A DNA stretch of 64,000 bases. Source: Siphonodentalium dalli. Its lineage: Eukaryota > Mollusca > Scaphopoda > Gadilida > Siphonodentaliidae. How positions within the stretch are numbered: position 1 is the first letter of the stretch; every line of letters begins with the position of its first letter. The stretch lies in contig CP136062.1 in NCBI GenBank assembly GCA_032622095.1, forward strand, positions 197,103,887 to 197,167,886. Direction: 5' to 3'. Of the stretch, positions 22,917 to 34,297 are shown in pieces. Position numbers and translations under genes: made by a program. A model generated the notes under the pieces. That model did not search any database and was not told where the DNA came from. It was given only the letters and a program-made list of their open reading frames with translations.

Positions 22917-24397
22917 GCGAATCAACGAGAGAGAAGAACCTGCTTAATGGTGTTTGTCAGCAACCCATCACTTGTCAAATCATATATATAGAAGCGTCCC
23001 AGGTATATCTGGCCGCCGGCATTGTCGTTACAGATATGGAAATAAAGTCACACAACCAACGAAGTCCACAGAGGAAATATATACAGAGTTACATAATTAT
23101 ACAGGAAGGCAAAATGGGATGAAGCAAACTAGAGGCGTCTCTTCTATCGGCCAACATAGCACGCCTTAAAGCCAACAACGCCAGCGGTGAAGAAATGTGG
23201 ACTTCGAGAACGAACTCAAGATAGTGACTGATAAGGAAACACCATCAAAAGAAGTAAGACGCAATGGGAGACCGCCATGGATTAGGACAGTAGAAACAAG
23301 GTCACATGAATGAGAGCCCGGGAAGGCCAAAAAGATAAATAACTAAATAAATAATGTCAACGCAAAAAATAGTGCAGAAGATAACCTCGTATTTAAAGCG
23401 GAATTGGACTGTACAGACACGATTATAACTGAAAGGTTAAACAAGACTGACACTAAACCATTATGTATAGCGATACATAAAATCACGACAAGACCCTATA
23501 GGGTAGCGTCCCTGCAGACAAACGGGAAGCTGGCGAGCAACAGTCAAGGGGTAGCCAGGAAATTGCAAAAGACAGCCCAGACATCCTCGTGTACGATCAA
23601 CGCTGGTATACGGAGCAGTAGTATGTTATCCTTACCATCAAAAGGATATCAAAACAATTGAAACCATCTAAAGGAAAGAAACATGCTTTATCTTTATCAA
23701 AACAGACTACAGAAACTATTTAACACAGACGGAAAAATATATACGGCTGCAGTATATGTGGTGATGTCTGATACCGGAATGCAAAATCCCAACAAAAGGA
23801 AAGTAAAGCCTACGAAGTTCGACAATTGTAATAAATACGAACACGAATTCTTTGTGCGAACTGTTTTGAACTTAAACAGCCTGAGTGAAACAGTCGTGAA
23901 ATAAAATCACTTTAAGACTTCACTTCTGCGCTGGATAACACCGCGAATGACTCAATGCGCTGGAAACGCTTGCTCACTCACGCCCTATTATATACCAGGA
24001 TTGGTAATTTGGGCTAAAAGAACAGATACAGACACACATATATATCATAGAACGCTCTTTATTGTTACACGCTACAGAGAAGACGATACATTTTTTTTCA
24101 TTTCAATAAAGCTGTCTTACTATCGAAAGGTCGTAAGTCGGTTTGTGGGCAAAACCTAATTCACACGCGCAAACACTTTCCCCACCACTGTTTTTGCTGG
24201 AGTCAAGTTGTCGCACCTCTCGCTCAAACAGAACCTTGTTTTTTATTTATCCCCGATAAGACATTTTGTTTTGACTTTCTTTTGGTCTACGATGGACAAC
24301 AAATTCAACGATGTAACTCTGGCAAAAGTCGTATCAAGAAATTGTTGCGAGGTTACTCGCAGTATATCACATTAGATCGGCGAGGGATCAAGTTATC
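22917..24397. other. No recognised gene; short open frames only
   Basis: Open frames at 23404-23661 (85 residues, Lys/Thr/Ser-rich) and 23683-23904 (73 residues) follow one another on the plus strand and could be pieces of one decayed coding region, possibly of a retroelement, since the base composition is A-rich on that strand. I recognise no domain in either, and assign no function. Confidence 0.35.
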
Positions 24398-25073
24398 TAA
24401 TATATATTTTGGGACTTTTGTTTGTCTGTCTGTCTGTTAGCTATGGCCGGGAAAACCGCTGAACAGATTGAGCTCAAACTTCCAATCTAAGGTTAAAAAC
24501 ACACGGGCAGTGTTTACCGCCGTTTTGGAGAAGCTCCCAGCACCCCTTATCCACTCTCAGTCACCAAAATGGCCGTCATTGGCACTGTGGGTTTAATCGC
24601 GTTGATAGTTAAAGAGCGTTCGTATCCGTAGTATCGTTGATAAAGAGCGTATAGTGTGATTCGTATGTCTGGGGCCAGACGTGAGTGTGTCTGTATCCAG
24701 ATATCAGCGTGTTGTGTGATTCTTATGTCTGTCTTCGTACTTAGGGGTTCCAAGGAACGGGGGAGATTTTCATCGGGTAAGTTTTTCCGCCCGATGTGAT
24801 CTTCACCTTGAAACGGGTACCAACAAACGTACCTCTTTTAGGGACGGATACCACCACGGGACGGGTACCATCATTTTTCTTCATTAAAAAGGCAGAATTA
24901 ACTCAAATTAAATTAAAAAATTAACGGATTTCGACGAAATTTGATACCTAGGGATACTTTTGTCGGGGGAGTGTTTTGGGCGGGTCAAATCGTTACCCCG
25001 ACCTGACCTTGACCTTCATAATGGTCAATTCAAGGTCAAAGCCCGGACGAAGTCGGGACACCAGTCCTGCTAC
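24398..25073 (+). mobile_element. Helitron-like element, variant copy without array
   Basis: The 5' part (ATATATTTTG, TTTGTCTGTCTGTC, ACACGGGCAG, CGTTTTGGAGAAGCTC, CCACTCTCAGTCAC) aligns with 14468-14690. The 3' part has a CCCGGAC...GTCGGG hairpin at 25042-25057 followed by CTACT at 25070-25074. The 122-bp array of the other copies is missing and replaced by unrelated sequence containing GGGACGGATACCACC. The terminal CTAC instead of CTAG may be a mutation or a subfamily feature. Confidence 0.55.
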
Positions 25074-25683
25074 TATATATATATTCTCAAAGGGTGTGTT
25101 TTTGCCTCTCTTCAGATACTAGTTAAACACTTTATAAACAACTAAATTAAATTAAAAAAAATTCTGTCCTGAATAATGACAAAAAATGTAGCCTAACTGT
25201 TGTCAATGTTTTGTACAGAGGTGAGACAAACGCTCTTTCTCGTCACCATGTCAAGAATAGACTACGAAAAAAACGCTCTTTATTTTTCATGGTGAAGAAA
25301 AATCTATATCCAACACGCTTTTATAAATAATGATTTAACTACGTCTTTATATTGACTATAACGTCGGCATATAAGTATTTAATGTATTTATCACTTTGAC
25401 CATTTCGTCCAGGGTATATAACGCATGTAAGTATGTCGCACATATATTTCGTGTATTACCGGCCTATACTGTCCCTACCCCAAGGTACGTTTAGGTCTTC
25501 ATAAAGTTTTAAGTTCAAATGAGCCGTCTATGTCTAATGAACGCCCATTTTGTTGCAATTAATTCGGAAGGGGTCGGTATATATTACACAACATAGTTGA
25601 ACCTCGTGGAAATAAGCTGACAGTGATAATATATTGTGACTTCGATATCTGTCCAATGGGAACTCATATGTCATATCGAATAA
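25074..25683. other. No gene seen
   Basis: No domain-bearing open frame or shared repeat. Confidence 0.45.
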
Positions 25684-26580
25684 GCACCTGATACAGACCA
25701 ATGTTACTCTGTAGTAACACAAAACTATTAGTTAAAATTCCTCAGTGTTATAGGGTATGTGGCATGCCACGCCAGCCGTTGAGGCATGCCAATATCCCAT
25801 AATATGTCAAATATAGCGAATTATCGAAATTTGAAATACCACGAAAAAGCGAAATAGGAAAATACAGCGAAATAGCGGAATAAAAAAAATGCATCGAAAT
25901 AGCGCGAATTATAGAAATAAGAAATTATTTTTATTAACTAAATAACGGAGATATTTGAAAAAGTGTTTTTGACGGAATAACGGAAATATTTGAAGAACTG
26001 TCTTAAAAACACTTCTTCGAATATTTCCGTTATTTCATCAAAAACTCTTATTCAAATATCTCCGTTATATCGTCAAAAACACTTCTTCTCATACAAATCG
26101 TCGTTATTTAGTAAATTAACATTCTTTATAGAGTTATTGCCCTTCATATTAAACATGAAGCTAACATGCAGGATTAGCTATACATGTCTCGTCATTTAGT
26201 GGACAATCCCAAGCTCGCGTGGTCGGATTGTCCATTAATTATCGAACATTTTAGGTACGGATTGTCCGTTTATAAATGGCCAATCGTTGAATAATTGCCT
26301 GCCCAGGCCCACCCACCCTATAGAAGAATTTGACTTATATTTCACCAGAGTTGATCTATTGTGGTGTTGTAATTTCTCATACAAATCGCCGTTATTTCGT
26401 AAAGTTACATTCTTTATAGAGTTATTACCCTTTGGCAATGTTAGAATTTTAGCTTTTCAAAGAGCCTGTGTCATGCCGCAACGGCTGGCGTGGCATGCCA
26501 CATACCCTATAACACTGAGAACTTTGAACTAATAGTTTTGTATTACTACAGAGTAACATTGGTCTGTATCGGGTGGAAAT
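25684..26580. mobile_element. Inverted-repeat element with about 110-bp arms, about 900 bp
   Basis: Left arm 25690-25796 and right arm 26466-26575 are inverted copies with few differences (GATACAGACCAATGTTACTC, CTATTAGTT, GTGTTATAGGGTATGTGGCA, TGCCACGCCAGCCGTTG). The interior contains a second hairpin at 25943-26068 (ATAACGGAGATATTTGAA against its complement) and a direct repeat (26090-26140 and 26377-26430, CATACAAATCG.CGTTATTT). No transposase. Exact ends and target duplication are not resolved. Confidence 0.7.
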
Positions 26581-26628
26581 AAGCCTGGTACAGTTGTGAA
26601 ATAAGTACAATAAATGCGTCATGTCCCT

Positions 26629-27566
26629 ATGTAGTCCAAGTCTTCTCGTACTAAAACCGGCTAAGATATTGGGATGGAGGTGCCGGTCTTTAGTCCGAGT
26701 TCCAGGCCCATGGTCTCCTTTGACACGAGTTAATCGTTAGTGACCCGCTCAAATAAAACCACAATTATATGAAATAAAATATCACAATTGCTACAATAAA
26801 CGGATAGTTTCCGCAGAAGACATGCTATTTGATCTGAAACCCACATCGGTTGTGAATTGAAAGCGGTAATTTAATGTGAAAAGAAACTTTTGCCGCAGTG
26901 TTTACATATTAAGTATGCGAACTCAGTTGACCTTGCGAACTGCGTTCGGCATTTTCCGGTGAAAATATTCCGTAGATTTTCAATCAACCACGCACGATGA
27001 ATTCTCCATTGTAATCGTAATTATACGTGACAATAAATAAATTATTACATAGATTAAATACATATTGAAGATATAAATGTAATACATTAAATAAATTACG
27101 GGAATTATAACCATCTCACAGTTTAAAACAGTGTAAACACAATGACCATTAGAATATCATGGGGGCCGCCATTTTGTTTGTATCGAAATTCGTCTCGGCC
27201 AAAACAAACACCGGACAATGCCGAAGTTCTTCGGAACCTGAGTTCGGCTTTCAGTTAAGTAAACAAACAGAAAAAACAGCGATGTTGGTGACAATCAACC
27301 GGAATATTCTATGCGTAATTTAACATGAAAGTTAGATTATTATACACCATTATGACCATAATATGTCTCTCTTTCCGATGTATATAGCATCATGTATTGA
27401 TTCATTAGGTAAATCGAGTAAAATACACCACAGATTCCCGCCACAGATCGTGGGCGTAACTCGTGTGATAGGATTGGTATGCAAGCGGGCTGGGACTAAA
27501 AACAGCAAATCGCCATCCCAATATCTTAGCTGGTTTTAGTACAAGAAGACTGGGACTAGTCCCTAT
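26629..27566. repeat. Inverted repeat pair, about 85-bp arms, 940-bp span
   Basis: 26629-26715 and 27480-27566 are inverted copies: TCTTCTCGTACTAAAACCGG, GCTAAGATATTGGGATGG and CCCTATG-type blocks appear in complement at the far side. The interval contains unrelated AT-rich DNA. It may be a foldback transposon. Confidence 0.6.
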
Positions 27567-28757
27567 GGTAATATGTTTTCTCGGGCGCTCGCACCACGTG
27601 CAGTTGGTTATAAGTTCAATACGGTTCACATGGTGACTGCGTATACAGATTGATAGGCGTCTGTGGTAATATCTGGCGAGGAAGTGTCCGTGCCTGTTCG
27701 TCATTTGCGATAATCTGGGACTTATCCGGGCTTGAATCTCGAGAAGAATGGCGAACCATATCTCGATCCCGAGTATAAGATTGACAGGTTGTTCGTGATA
27801 ACAATATAACGAACGAATCGGACAATTCTATCACGATCTGGTGATTGATCAATCACACGCTGGGTCAACATTTTGTTTGACCCGATGCGAATCCATTAGG
27901 AAGAGAATGATTTATGAGATTGTCGGTCCAGTGGTTTGCTTATGGTCCGCGGAAATAACCCAAGACGCCTCACCAGCCTGCAGGGACACAAATACTCAGT
28001 AAATCAGTCAGGGCATCAGACCTGACTCTAAATTTCCAGCTTTAGTGCGAACAAATGTCAGTTGCATCATTGGAATGTCTACCGAATATCCTACTTTGAA
28101 GAAACCTATTACACTCCTGGTCAAGTGGTCCTGCTATTTGCCTGTGATGTTGGCTGATCCTGTTGACTTAGCTACGATGTTAGTGGGGGCAACACGAATA
28201 TGCTGTTAAATTGTCATTTTAGAGGGATTTGGCAAGAGTTGAAGTGTTTCTAGACAATGTCGTTATTTGCATGAAGAAATGAGGTACACATTTATCTGGA
28301 AATATTTTGGCAATGGCCGTGAAAAGTAATGCAAACCGACCCAAGTCTAGATGTTTTTTCTGTGGTTTTGCAACAACGAACACAGGCATTATATACATAT
28401 TTTTTAATTTATATCTTTGTGTGTGTTTCCTACAAATGGTGGCGTTTCCTTGAATCATTCATATTTGTCCAAGTCCGCGAAATGACAATGTAAGACAAAT
28501 TAACGGTACTTTTTCTTAACAGCATCATTTTGCAGGACACACATATGCTAACATTATATAGGAGCAATATAATGGCCAATTAACAAGGCGTGTATTACAT
28601 CACTCGTACGGAGTTGGAATATTATAAATCAGTATTTTAATGACAATCTCTAAACAAAACAATATCCCAAATGAAATTCCTCATGTTATTTCAGTCCTTA
28701 AATTGGAACCATTTGAATAATTTGGGGTTATCTTTGGGAATCAAACACTGCATCTCT
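27567..28757. other. No gene seen
   Basis: Open frames at 27405-27704, 27616-27852 and 28219-28458 on the minus strand have no recognisable domains. Confidence 0.45.
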
Positions 28758-28759
28758 AT

Positions 28760-29399
28760 TGCGGCAATTAATAAATATGCGATTGGATTAGATAAGAGAT
28801 TTTCTCTTTGACAGGAAGCAACGCGTCAACACAAATGAGCGTCGTTCGGGGTGGAACAATGTGACAAGTGGCGTGCCTCAAGGAAACGTCCTTGGGCCCG
28901 ACCCTGTTTATTCTGTACATCGACTACCTCCGAGATAACGTCACGACAATGTGCAAAATGTTCGCTGATGATACGAAACTAATAGGCAACACCATACGCC
29001 ATGATATCGAAGAAGATATTAATATTGTGTGCAAATGGTCCTTGGACTGGCAACTATATTTCAACTCTGCAAAAATACACGCAATGCACTTCGGTCACAA
29101 CAATCCGACAAACCGCTACTATGTGAACGACACGCTAGACAAACCTCTTATGTTAGTGAGTTCAGCAGAACAAGATTTGGGTGTTCTCATCGATGATAAG
29201 ATCAAATGTGATGTATACAGATCAATACAGTGTTCAACAAAAGCCCACCAAGTACTCGACATAATCAACAAAACCTTCAGACACCTATATATAGACATCC
29301 CGACATTCAGAGCCTTATACATGTTTATCAGCATGGTCCAGCCTATTATCGAATACTGCAACACTATCTGGAACCCATACATGAAGTACCAACGTATAA
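28760..29399 (+). pseudogene. LINE reverse transcriptase pseudogene, 5' part
   Basis: A decayed CR1/Jockey-type reverse transcriptase. From about 28795 the reading is IRDFLFDRKQRVN, then SGVPQG at about 28867 (palm motif), then a one-base frameshift near 28900. From there an open frame gives TLFILYIDYL, FADDTKL (the catalytic DD box in its F-A-D-D form), DLGVLIDDK, and VQPIIEYCNTIWNPY (thumb/connection region). An in-frame TAG replaces the Trp usual before IRDFL. The N-terminal endonuclease and fingers are missing, so this is a 5'-truncated copy as is usual for LINEs. At 29397-29399 it is interrupted by a Harbinger-type element and resumes at 30136. Confidence 0.88.
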
Positions 29400-30135
29400 G
29401 GGTCAATCCACACCGGGCGCGAGCGCGCAATTTTTACGGGCCGTTTTCTGTCGTCCGTAGCGGTTCAAAGCGCGCGATTTTTATATTCACACCGAACGCG
29501 ACTAGATCGCTTCGTCGCGCGCGATGGTTTGGGTAGATAATCGATAGAATGCATCATTTACAGGCAGGTCAGAATTTGGTAAACATATATTTTAAAGAAT
29601 TTTTCAAACCTATTTAATTGTCAAATATAGTATGTCAAGCGGTATGGTGCACGGGCTTCCTAAATTCTCATAGCAATTGAGTTTAAATGAATTTAATTCT
29701 ATAATTCGAGTTTGTGAGTTTTTTTTACCGGGGGGGGGGGGGGGGGGTGGGGTGCAAATTGTGGGCAAAGTAACTTCACAAGCTTGGAATGGATTGGGAC
29801 CAAAAATTTACCAGAGGACCCTATTATTACGTCGATATATTGTCAGCCATTTTCTCTTCTCCTCAACCACCTTTGTTATCGCGACGATGAATGTGTCGCC
29901 TTCAGATAGGATGATTACGCCTGTATAAATATTCTATTTGACAGCGACCCAATTATCCCGCTGGTATTCCACAAAGCGATAAATCGACGAAGCATAAAAT
30001 CACTGCTGTGATCGCCTCGTGGTCAGCGATTCAGTCACTTGCAGTGTGAATATAAAAATCGCGCGCTTAGAACTGCTACGGACGACAGAAAACGGCCGTT
30101 ATAATTGCGCGCTCGCGTCCGGTGTGGATTGACCC
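29400..30135. mobile_element. PIF/Harbinger-like non-autonomous element, 736 bp
   Basis: Bounded by TAA at 29397-29399 and 30136-30138. Ends are GGGTCAATCCACACCGG and its complement; arms of about 93 bp match closely, including TTTTCTGTCGTCCGTAGC and GCGCGCGATTTTTATATTCA. The arms are CpG-rich, unlike the surroundings. A 3-bp TWA duplication with GGG ends is the PIF/Harbinger signature. No nuclease or Myb-like protein is encoded. The insertion splits the LINE pseudogene. Confidence 0.85.
29730..29747. repeat. Poly-G run (G18)
   Basis: Eighteen G in a row inside the Harbinger-like element, followed by TGGGG; the longest homopolymer in the window. Confidence 0.9.
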
Positions 30136-30391
30136 TAACACTGGAAATAATTCAAAAGGGCGACACAGTTTGTTCCACAATTAAGACACGAGTCCTGCGA
30201 AGAACGATTGATAAGATCACGGCCAAACTCCAGATGCCATCAATTCGAAAGAAAGGACATAAGGAAGTAGTTCTTCACAAACCGTGTTATTTAAGACTGG
30301 AACTCTCTTCCACAATTTATCATTTAAGCTGGGGCCTACACCAGTTCAAATCTTACATAGACTCATACTTTTACGACAGGACATACGTTTG
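30136..30391 (+). pseudogene. LINE reverse transcriptase pseudogene, C-terminal part
   Basis: Continues the frame of the upstream LINE fragment once the 736-bp insert and one TAA copy are left out: the connection region IIEYCNTIWNPYM is followed here by LEIIQKGD, the usual I/L-E-x-I-Q-K segment after it. The end FKSYIDSYFYDRTYV and a TGA at about 30390 look like the normal C-terminus of this family, where a hydrophobic-Phe-Lys helix closes the protein. Some family residues (R-A-T after the Q-K) are changed. The 3' untranslated part probably runs a further 150-200 bp but its end is not clear. Confidence 0.8.
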
Positions 30392-30587
30392 ATGATAACA
30401 CTCGCTAAATATTCACGATATACTGGAAGGGCAGATTATTAACACTAAACAACTTATTCACTGCATGTTACCGGAACTAGAAGTCACACAACTTATTCCG
30501 TGATCTTGGTGCTGATGAGGACGATGACGTCGATATTGAATGCACTCTAATTCTGTCGGTCAGCATTCAAATAAGAAATGAATGGTG

Positions 30588-30722
30588 GTTTCAACATGGT
30601 CATGGGATTTTGACGCGAGAAAAATTCAGCAAACTGCATGAACCCCGAAGGGGTTCATGCGGAGTTTGATGAATTTTTATCGCGGTCAAAACCCATGACC
30701 ACGTTGAATCCGCCGTTTATTA
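30588..30722. repeat. Hairpin element, about 62-bp arms
   Basis: GGTGGTTTCAACATGGTCAT to its complement near 30700-30720, folding around ACCCCGAAGGGGT at about 30645. A partial, more diverged relative is at 31672-31790, with the same AT-rich 3' flank, so this is a small dispersed hairpin family. Confidence 0.8.
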
Positions 30723-30883
30723 TTTATATTTATATACTTATAAATTCATTATCAACTAGGATTGTCTGTCTTTCGAAAATTACACATACATGTATATGAC
30801 GAAATGTCTTGTTTATAGCTTGTAATGAATAGAGACATGTTGATTTCGAGAACGATTATATAATATCTGAAACTAACAATTAA

Positions 30884-31310
30884 AGGTACTCAATCCGATC
30901 AGAGGGTCCTATATTACTATTTCTTTGGCTTTGGGGGTATTTGATTCGAGTCGAGGAACCCACCCATCAAAGCTCAGAGTGATTAGATATCGATTTATGA
31001 AATTTGTTAATTATTGGAGATCTGTCCCACAATTTAGCAGAACCACGTGCTCAAAACGGACAAATTGCGGGTTAACAATAATAACCACCTTGATTTTAGA
31101 GTTATCCATCTTACACCCGCAACTTGTCCGTTTTGATCACGTGTTTCCGCCAACTTGTGGGCTACATCTCCGAAAATTAATAGATTTCAAAAATCGATAT
31201 CTGATCACTCTGAGCTTTGATGGGTGGGTTCCTCGACTTGAATCAAATATTTTTTACCCCCAAAGCCAAAGAAATAGTAATATAGGACCCTCTGATCGGA
31301 TTTAGAACCT
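30884..31310. mobile_element. TTAA-type foldback, AGGTAC family, copy 3 (long arms)
   Basis: TTAA at 30880-30883 then AGGTACTCAATCCGATCAGA. The arms are very long: GGAACCCACCCATCAAAGCT, CAGAGTGAT and AAAACGGACAA each return in complement, so about 200 bp on each side pair around about 31095. The right end (TCTGATCGGATTTAGAACCT) is mutated and its TTAA is lost. This copy shows the ancestral structure best. Confidence 0.8.
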
Positions 31311-31516
31311 GTTGTGGATGATAAGAAATTGATAACACGCCGTTCTACCATAATGATATATTTGTGAGGTTGTGGGTTGTGTAATAAGAGGAGATGAGTT
31401 TTAGGTGCAGGGTAATAACACTGCATGATTATATACCAAAACAAATTGCTTGCCAAATCCGGACGTGCTGAATAGTCAAGCAGTCGTTCATGTCCGACAA
31501 TCTCCGGTGATTTCCG

Positions 31517-31594
31517 GGATCAATGTGTTCATAAACCTATGAACGACATTGAAAGTGACGTCACCTTACGTTCATATGTTTATGAACACATTGA
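31517..31594. repeat. Imperfect hairpin, 25-bp arms
   Basis: CAATGTGTTCATAAACCTAT at 31520 and its near complement ending at about 31593, with a loop carrying GTGACGTCAC. Confidence 0.75.
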
Positions 31595-31671
31595 ATCAGG
31601 GGGCGTGGCTACCGTAACGCTATGGGGAAAACGGAAGGGATATTAGGTGTATGTAAATATATAAGAATGAA

Positions 31672-31810
31672 CGACGGCTTCAATGTGCGATTGTGTCGTC
31701 ATGGGATATTGACCGTGAGAAAAATTCAGCAAACTGTAGGAACCCTGACCGCCCGTGATCATGTTGAATCCGCCGATATACTTATATTTACATATTTGAA
31801 TTCATTATGA
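31672..31810. repeat. Diverged copy of the 30588 hairpin family
   Basis: Shares GTGAGAAAAATTCAGCAAACTG and the flank ATACTTATATTTA...AATTCATTATGAA...TAGGAATG with 30588-30775; the middle is deleted. Confidence 0.65.
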
Positions 31811-32231
31811 ATTAGGAATGTTTTTTTATATCTTTCCCACTACTGTGTATTTATTCAACTTCAATGCAATCCGTGAAGTGGCTGATATCTCGATTCTTCC
31901 AATCGAACACAACTTATTTCTTTTTGTTTTAATAACTTTATTTAGATCATATATTGGCATGCTATGTTATACTATACATCGTGTATACTGAAATCGGTGC
32001 GGATGGTTGCCACATATGCAGGGAAGGTAAAAGGACTCATCGGTGGTTTATGCGTGGTTCAGCAATTCACGGTGACCCATTCAAACCCCGAAATTTTGAG
32101 TGACGAGGATTAGCGAGCGCTATATATATAGGTATGTTGTAAACAATATGGTGTAAATTTTAACCAAAGTTCACTTAGTTATGTCTCCTCGGTGTTGAGC
32201 GTTTTGCGTATCGCACTATATAAGAACTGTA
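31811..32231. other. No gene seen; fragment of a dispersed repeat at the end
   Basis: CGGTGTTGAGCGTTTTGCGTATCGC at about 32190 matches the repeat at 61985-62040 and, more weakly, 33840. Otherwise unrecognised. Confidence 0.45.
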
Positions 32232-32355
32232 CGTATGGCTTTTGTTTACTAAAAGGCGTTCTACATTGACAATAACATGCTATTTATGCGATGATTGGTA
32301 TAAGAACAACATCTGTCTATATTTTAATATTCTTTCCGTTTATGGCGGTTTTAAC
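32232..32355 (+). repeat. Dispersed repeat D, copy 2
   Basis: GCTTTTGTTTAC, GACAATAACATGC, TTTATGCGAT, TAATATTCTTTCCGTTTATG in the same order as copies 1 and 3. Immediately follows the CGGTGTTGAGCGTTTT repeat fragment. Confidence 0.7.
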
Positions 32356-32506
32356 GAATGTAGCTTTTTAAGCAGCAATACCCATCAGGCCAAATGTTAT
32401 ATGAACGATCTAGCACAAATGCGATTGCCATTTCTGGTTAGACACAATTTACTATCACGTAGTCAGGTAGGCGTGATACACTGCATGGCTTCCATGTTTT
32501 CGGGGG

Positions 32507-33060
32507 TCAAGATTTCTTATTTATTAATCATTCTCCCGAGCGGCGAACCCAAACGTCAAGTATCAAGGCCGTGGACCAGACTAGCTTGACGAATGGGTCC
32601 ATAACATGTGTCGCTCTCTAGACCACAACTGTATTAAGACGGATTATTAATTAGATATCACATTTTTGCCTTGAGCGACCTATTATCGACCTCGGCTGAT
32701 ATCACTCCAAACTCGGCTGATAACCCACTAAATTCGGCTGATAACACACTAAAATGCATTTTCTCCTTGTATATTACAAAACTGTGTTTTAAGTCGGTTA
32801 ATGGCTACGCCCTCGACCATCTAGTTTGCTAATATCCAGTCGCTCGTCCATTTACCATGACTTATCAGTAATAGTTCATCGTCGAAAGGTGTTCCATAAC
32901 TGGACGAGGAAGGAACTCACGGACACTCATGAATAAGCCCATCACTCGTTTCTCGATTCTCTGGTCTAGATTTCTGATTTATTGATAATTCTCTTGAGCG
33001 GCTCAACCCAACGCCAAATATCAAGGTCATGGACCAAACCAGGATGACAAATGCGTTCTA
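32507..33060. repeat. Direct repeat pair, about 97 bp
   Basis: 32507-32603 and 32963-33060 share AGATTTCT.ATTTATT, ATTCTC, GAGCGGC, AACCCAA, TATCAAGG, GTGGACCA/ATGGACCA and TGACGAATG in the same order. Diverged, non-coding. Confidence 0.65.
32693..32754. repeat. 21-bp tandem repeat, 3 copies
   Basis: CTCGGCTGATAACACACTAAA-like units (first copy TATCACTCCAAA, second AACCCACTAAA, third AACACACTAAA). Confidence 0.8.
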
Positions 33061-33801
33061 TTTCGTATAAACTGGGATGTTTTCCCACTTTGCTTCGTTT
33101 TATCTTTCTTATATCGCCATATTTCATCTCGCATCGCGAAAGAAATACAGACAATTCTGCGCTCGTTTGACCTCACTCGCGTTTCTTTTGTCGATCGAAT
33201 ATATATTCGTTATATATTGTTAAATATCCAATTTATATGGTATTCCTATAATACTTTTTTTCTAACGTTAATCGAATGCACTAAACTACATTTGTCCCGA
33301 GATTTGTAATTGCCTTATGTAAGAATATATATGGTATTGATTTGTTCGCACCATGATCATTTACAATACGGTATATATAAGCGATATGGATCGAGATACA
33401 TAGGCAACGAACATCAATACGGTTTTCACGATGTCGTGGAACCATAGATGCAAGATGCTTATTGCAATACACACCATATATATTATCGTAAACATTTCAC
33501 CGGTCGGCCTCACCCAGAAATGGAGCCCCGTGGTTGGTCGAGAGCTGTGTTATACATGTATATGGTATAATGCTGTGCTAAATTAAGCACAATGCTATAC
33601 TTGTAACTATCGCATAAATATAGCATGTTATTTTCAAGATCGTACGCCGTGTTAGTAAACAAAAAACATCTTATTTTACAGTAAAATGCATAAAGAGTGT
33701 GCGATAAGCAAAATACTCAACAACGGGGAGACCCCACTTTGGACGAAATTTGGTTAAAATCGACAGCATATTGTTTACATCGCCATTCAAATTTCGCTGT
33801 T
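33061..33801. other. No gene seen
   Basis: AT-rich DNA without recognised repeats or domains. Confidence 0.45.
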
Positions 33802-33970
33802 GAATGGGTCACCACGATTCACTCTCCCATTAAACTCGTCACGGTGTTTAGTGTTTTTTCTCATTGCACACTCCTTATGTGCTGTATACAAACAAACGAT
33901 CGTCTCACACAAGTGTGTTTTGTGGATAATATCGTATTCATACTATCACAATTTCCGCAGATTTTCTGAA
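33802..33970 (+). repeat. Dispersed repeat E, copy 1
   Basis: Aligns with 61953-62110: TTGAATGGGTCAC, CAACGGTGTT-like, AACAAACGAT, CTCACACAA, GTGTGTTTTGTGGATAATA, GCATTCATA in the same order. Part of the same repeat is at 32185-32215. Confidence 0.75.
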
Positions 33971-34109
33971 GAAAAAACACTTCTACATGTAACAACTCTA
34001 ATTTGAACTATAGCCATTTTGGTTTTTATTTTCTTCTTTTTCTTTCACTCCGCGTGCGGGTGACTCTATATATAAAGTAGAGTTATCCAAGATTATAACA
34101 GAACAGAAG

Positions 34110-34240
34110 GAGGGCGACCATTGCTCTTCATGTAATAACGCACGACAATGAGACTCCACGTATACTTTGTACTCGGTGTCGTATATATATGATAAAAAAG
34201 GAAAATAAGCATCTGTACGGCTTACTGCCATGTACTCTCA
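34110..34240 (+). repeat. Dispersed repeat R, copy 1 (partial)
   Basis: CAATGAGACTCCACGTATAC, then TTTGTACTCGGTGTCGTATATAT, then GCATCTGTACGGCTT. It gives the uninterrupted form of the site where a 1,037-bp insertion sits in copy 2. Confidence 0.75.
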
Positions 34241-34297
34241 CATGCCGAATAATAGTACATGCATGACTATTTAATTTCAGTGAGAAATACATAGAGG

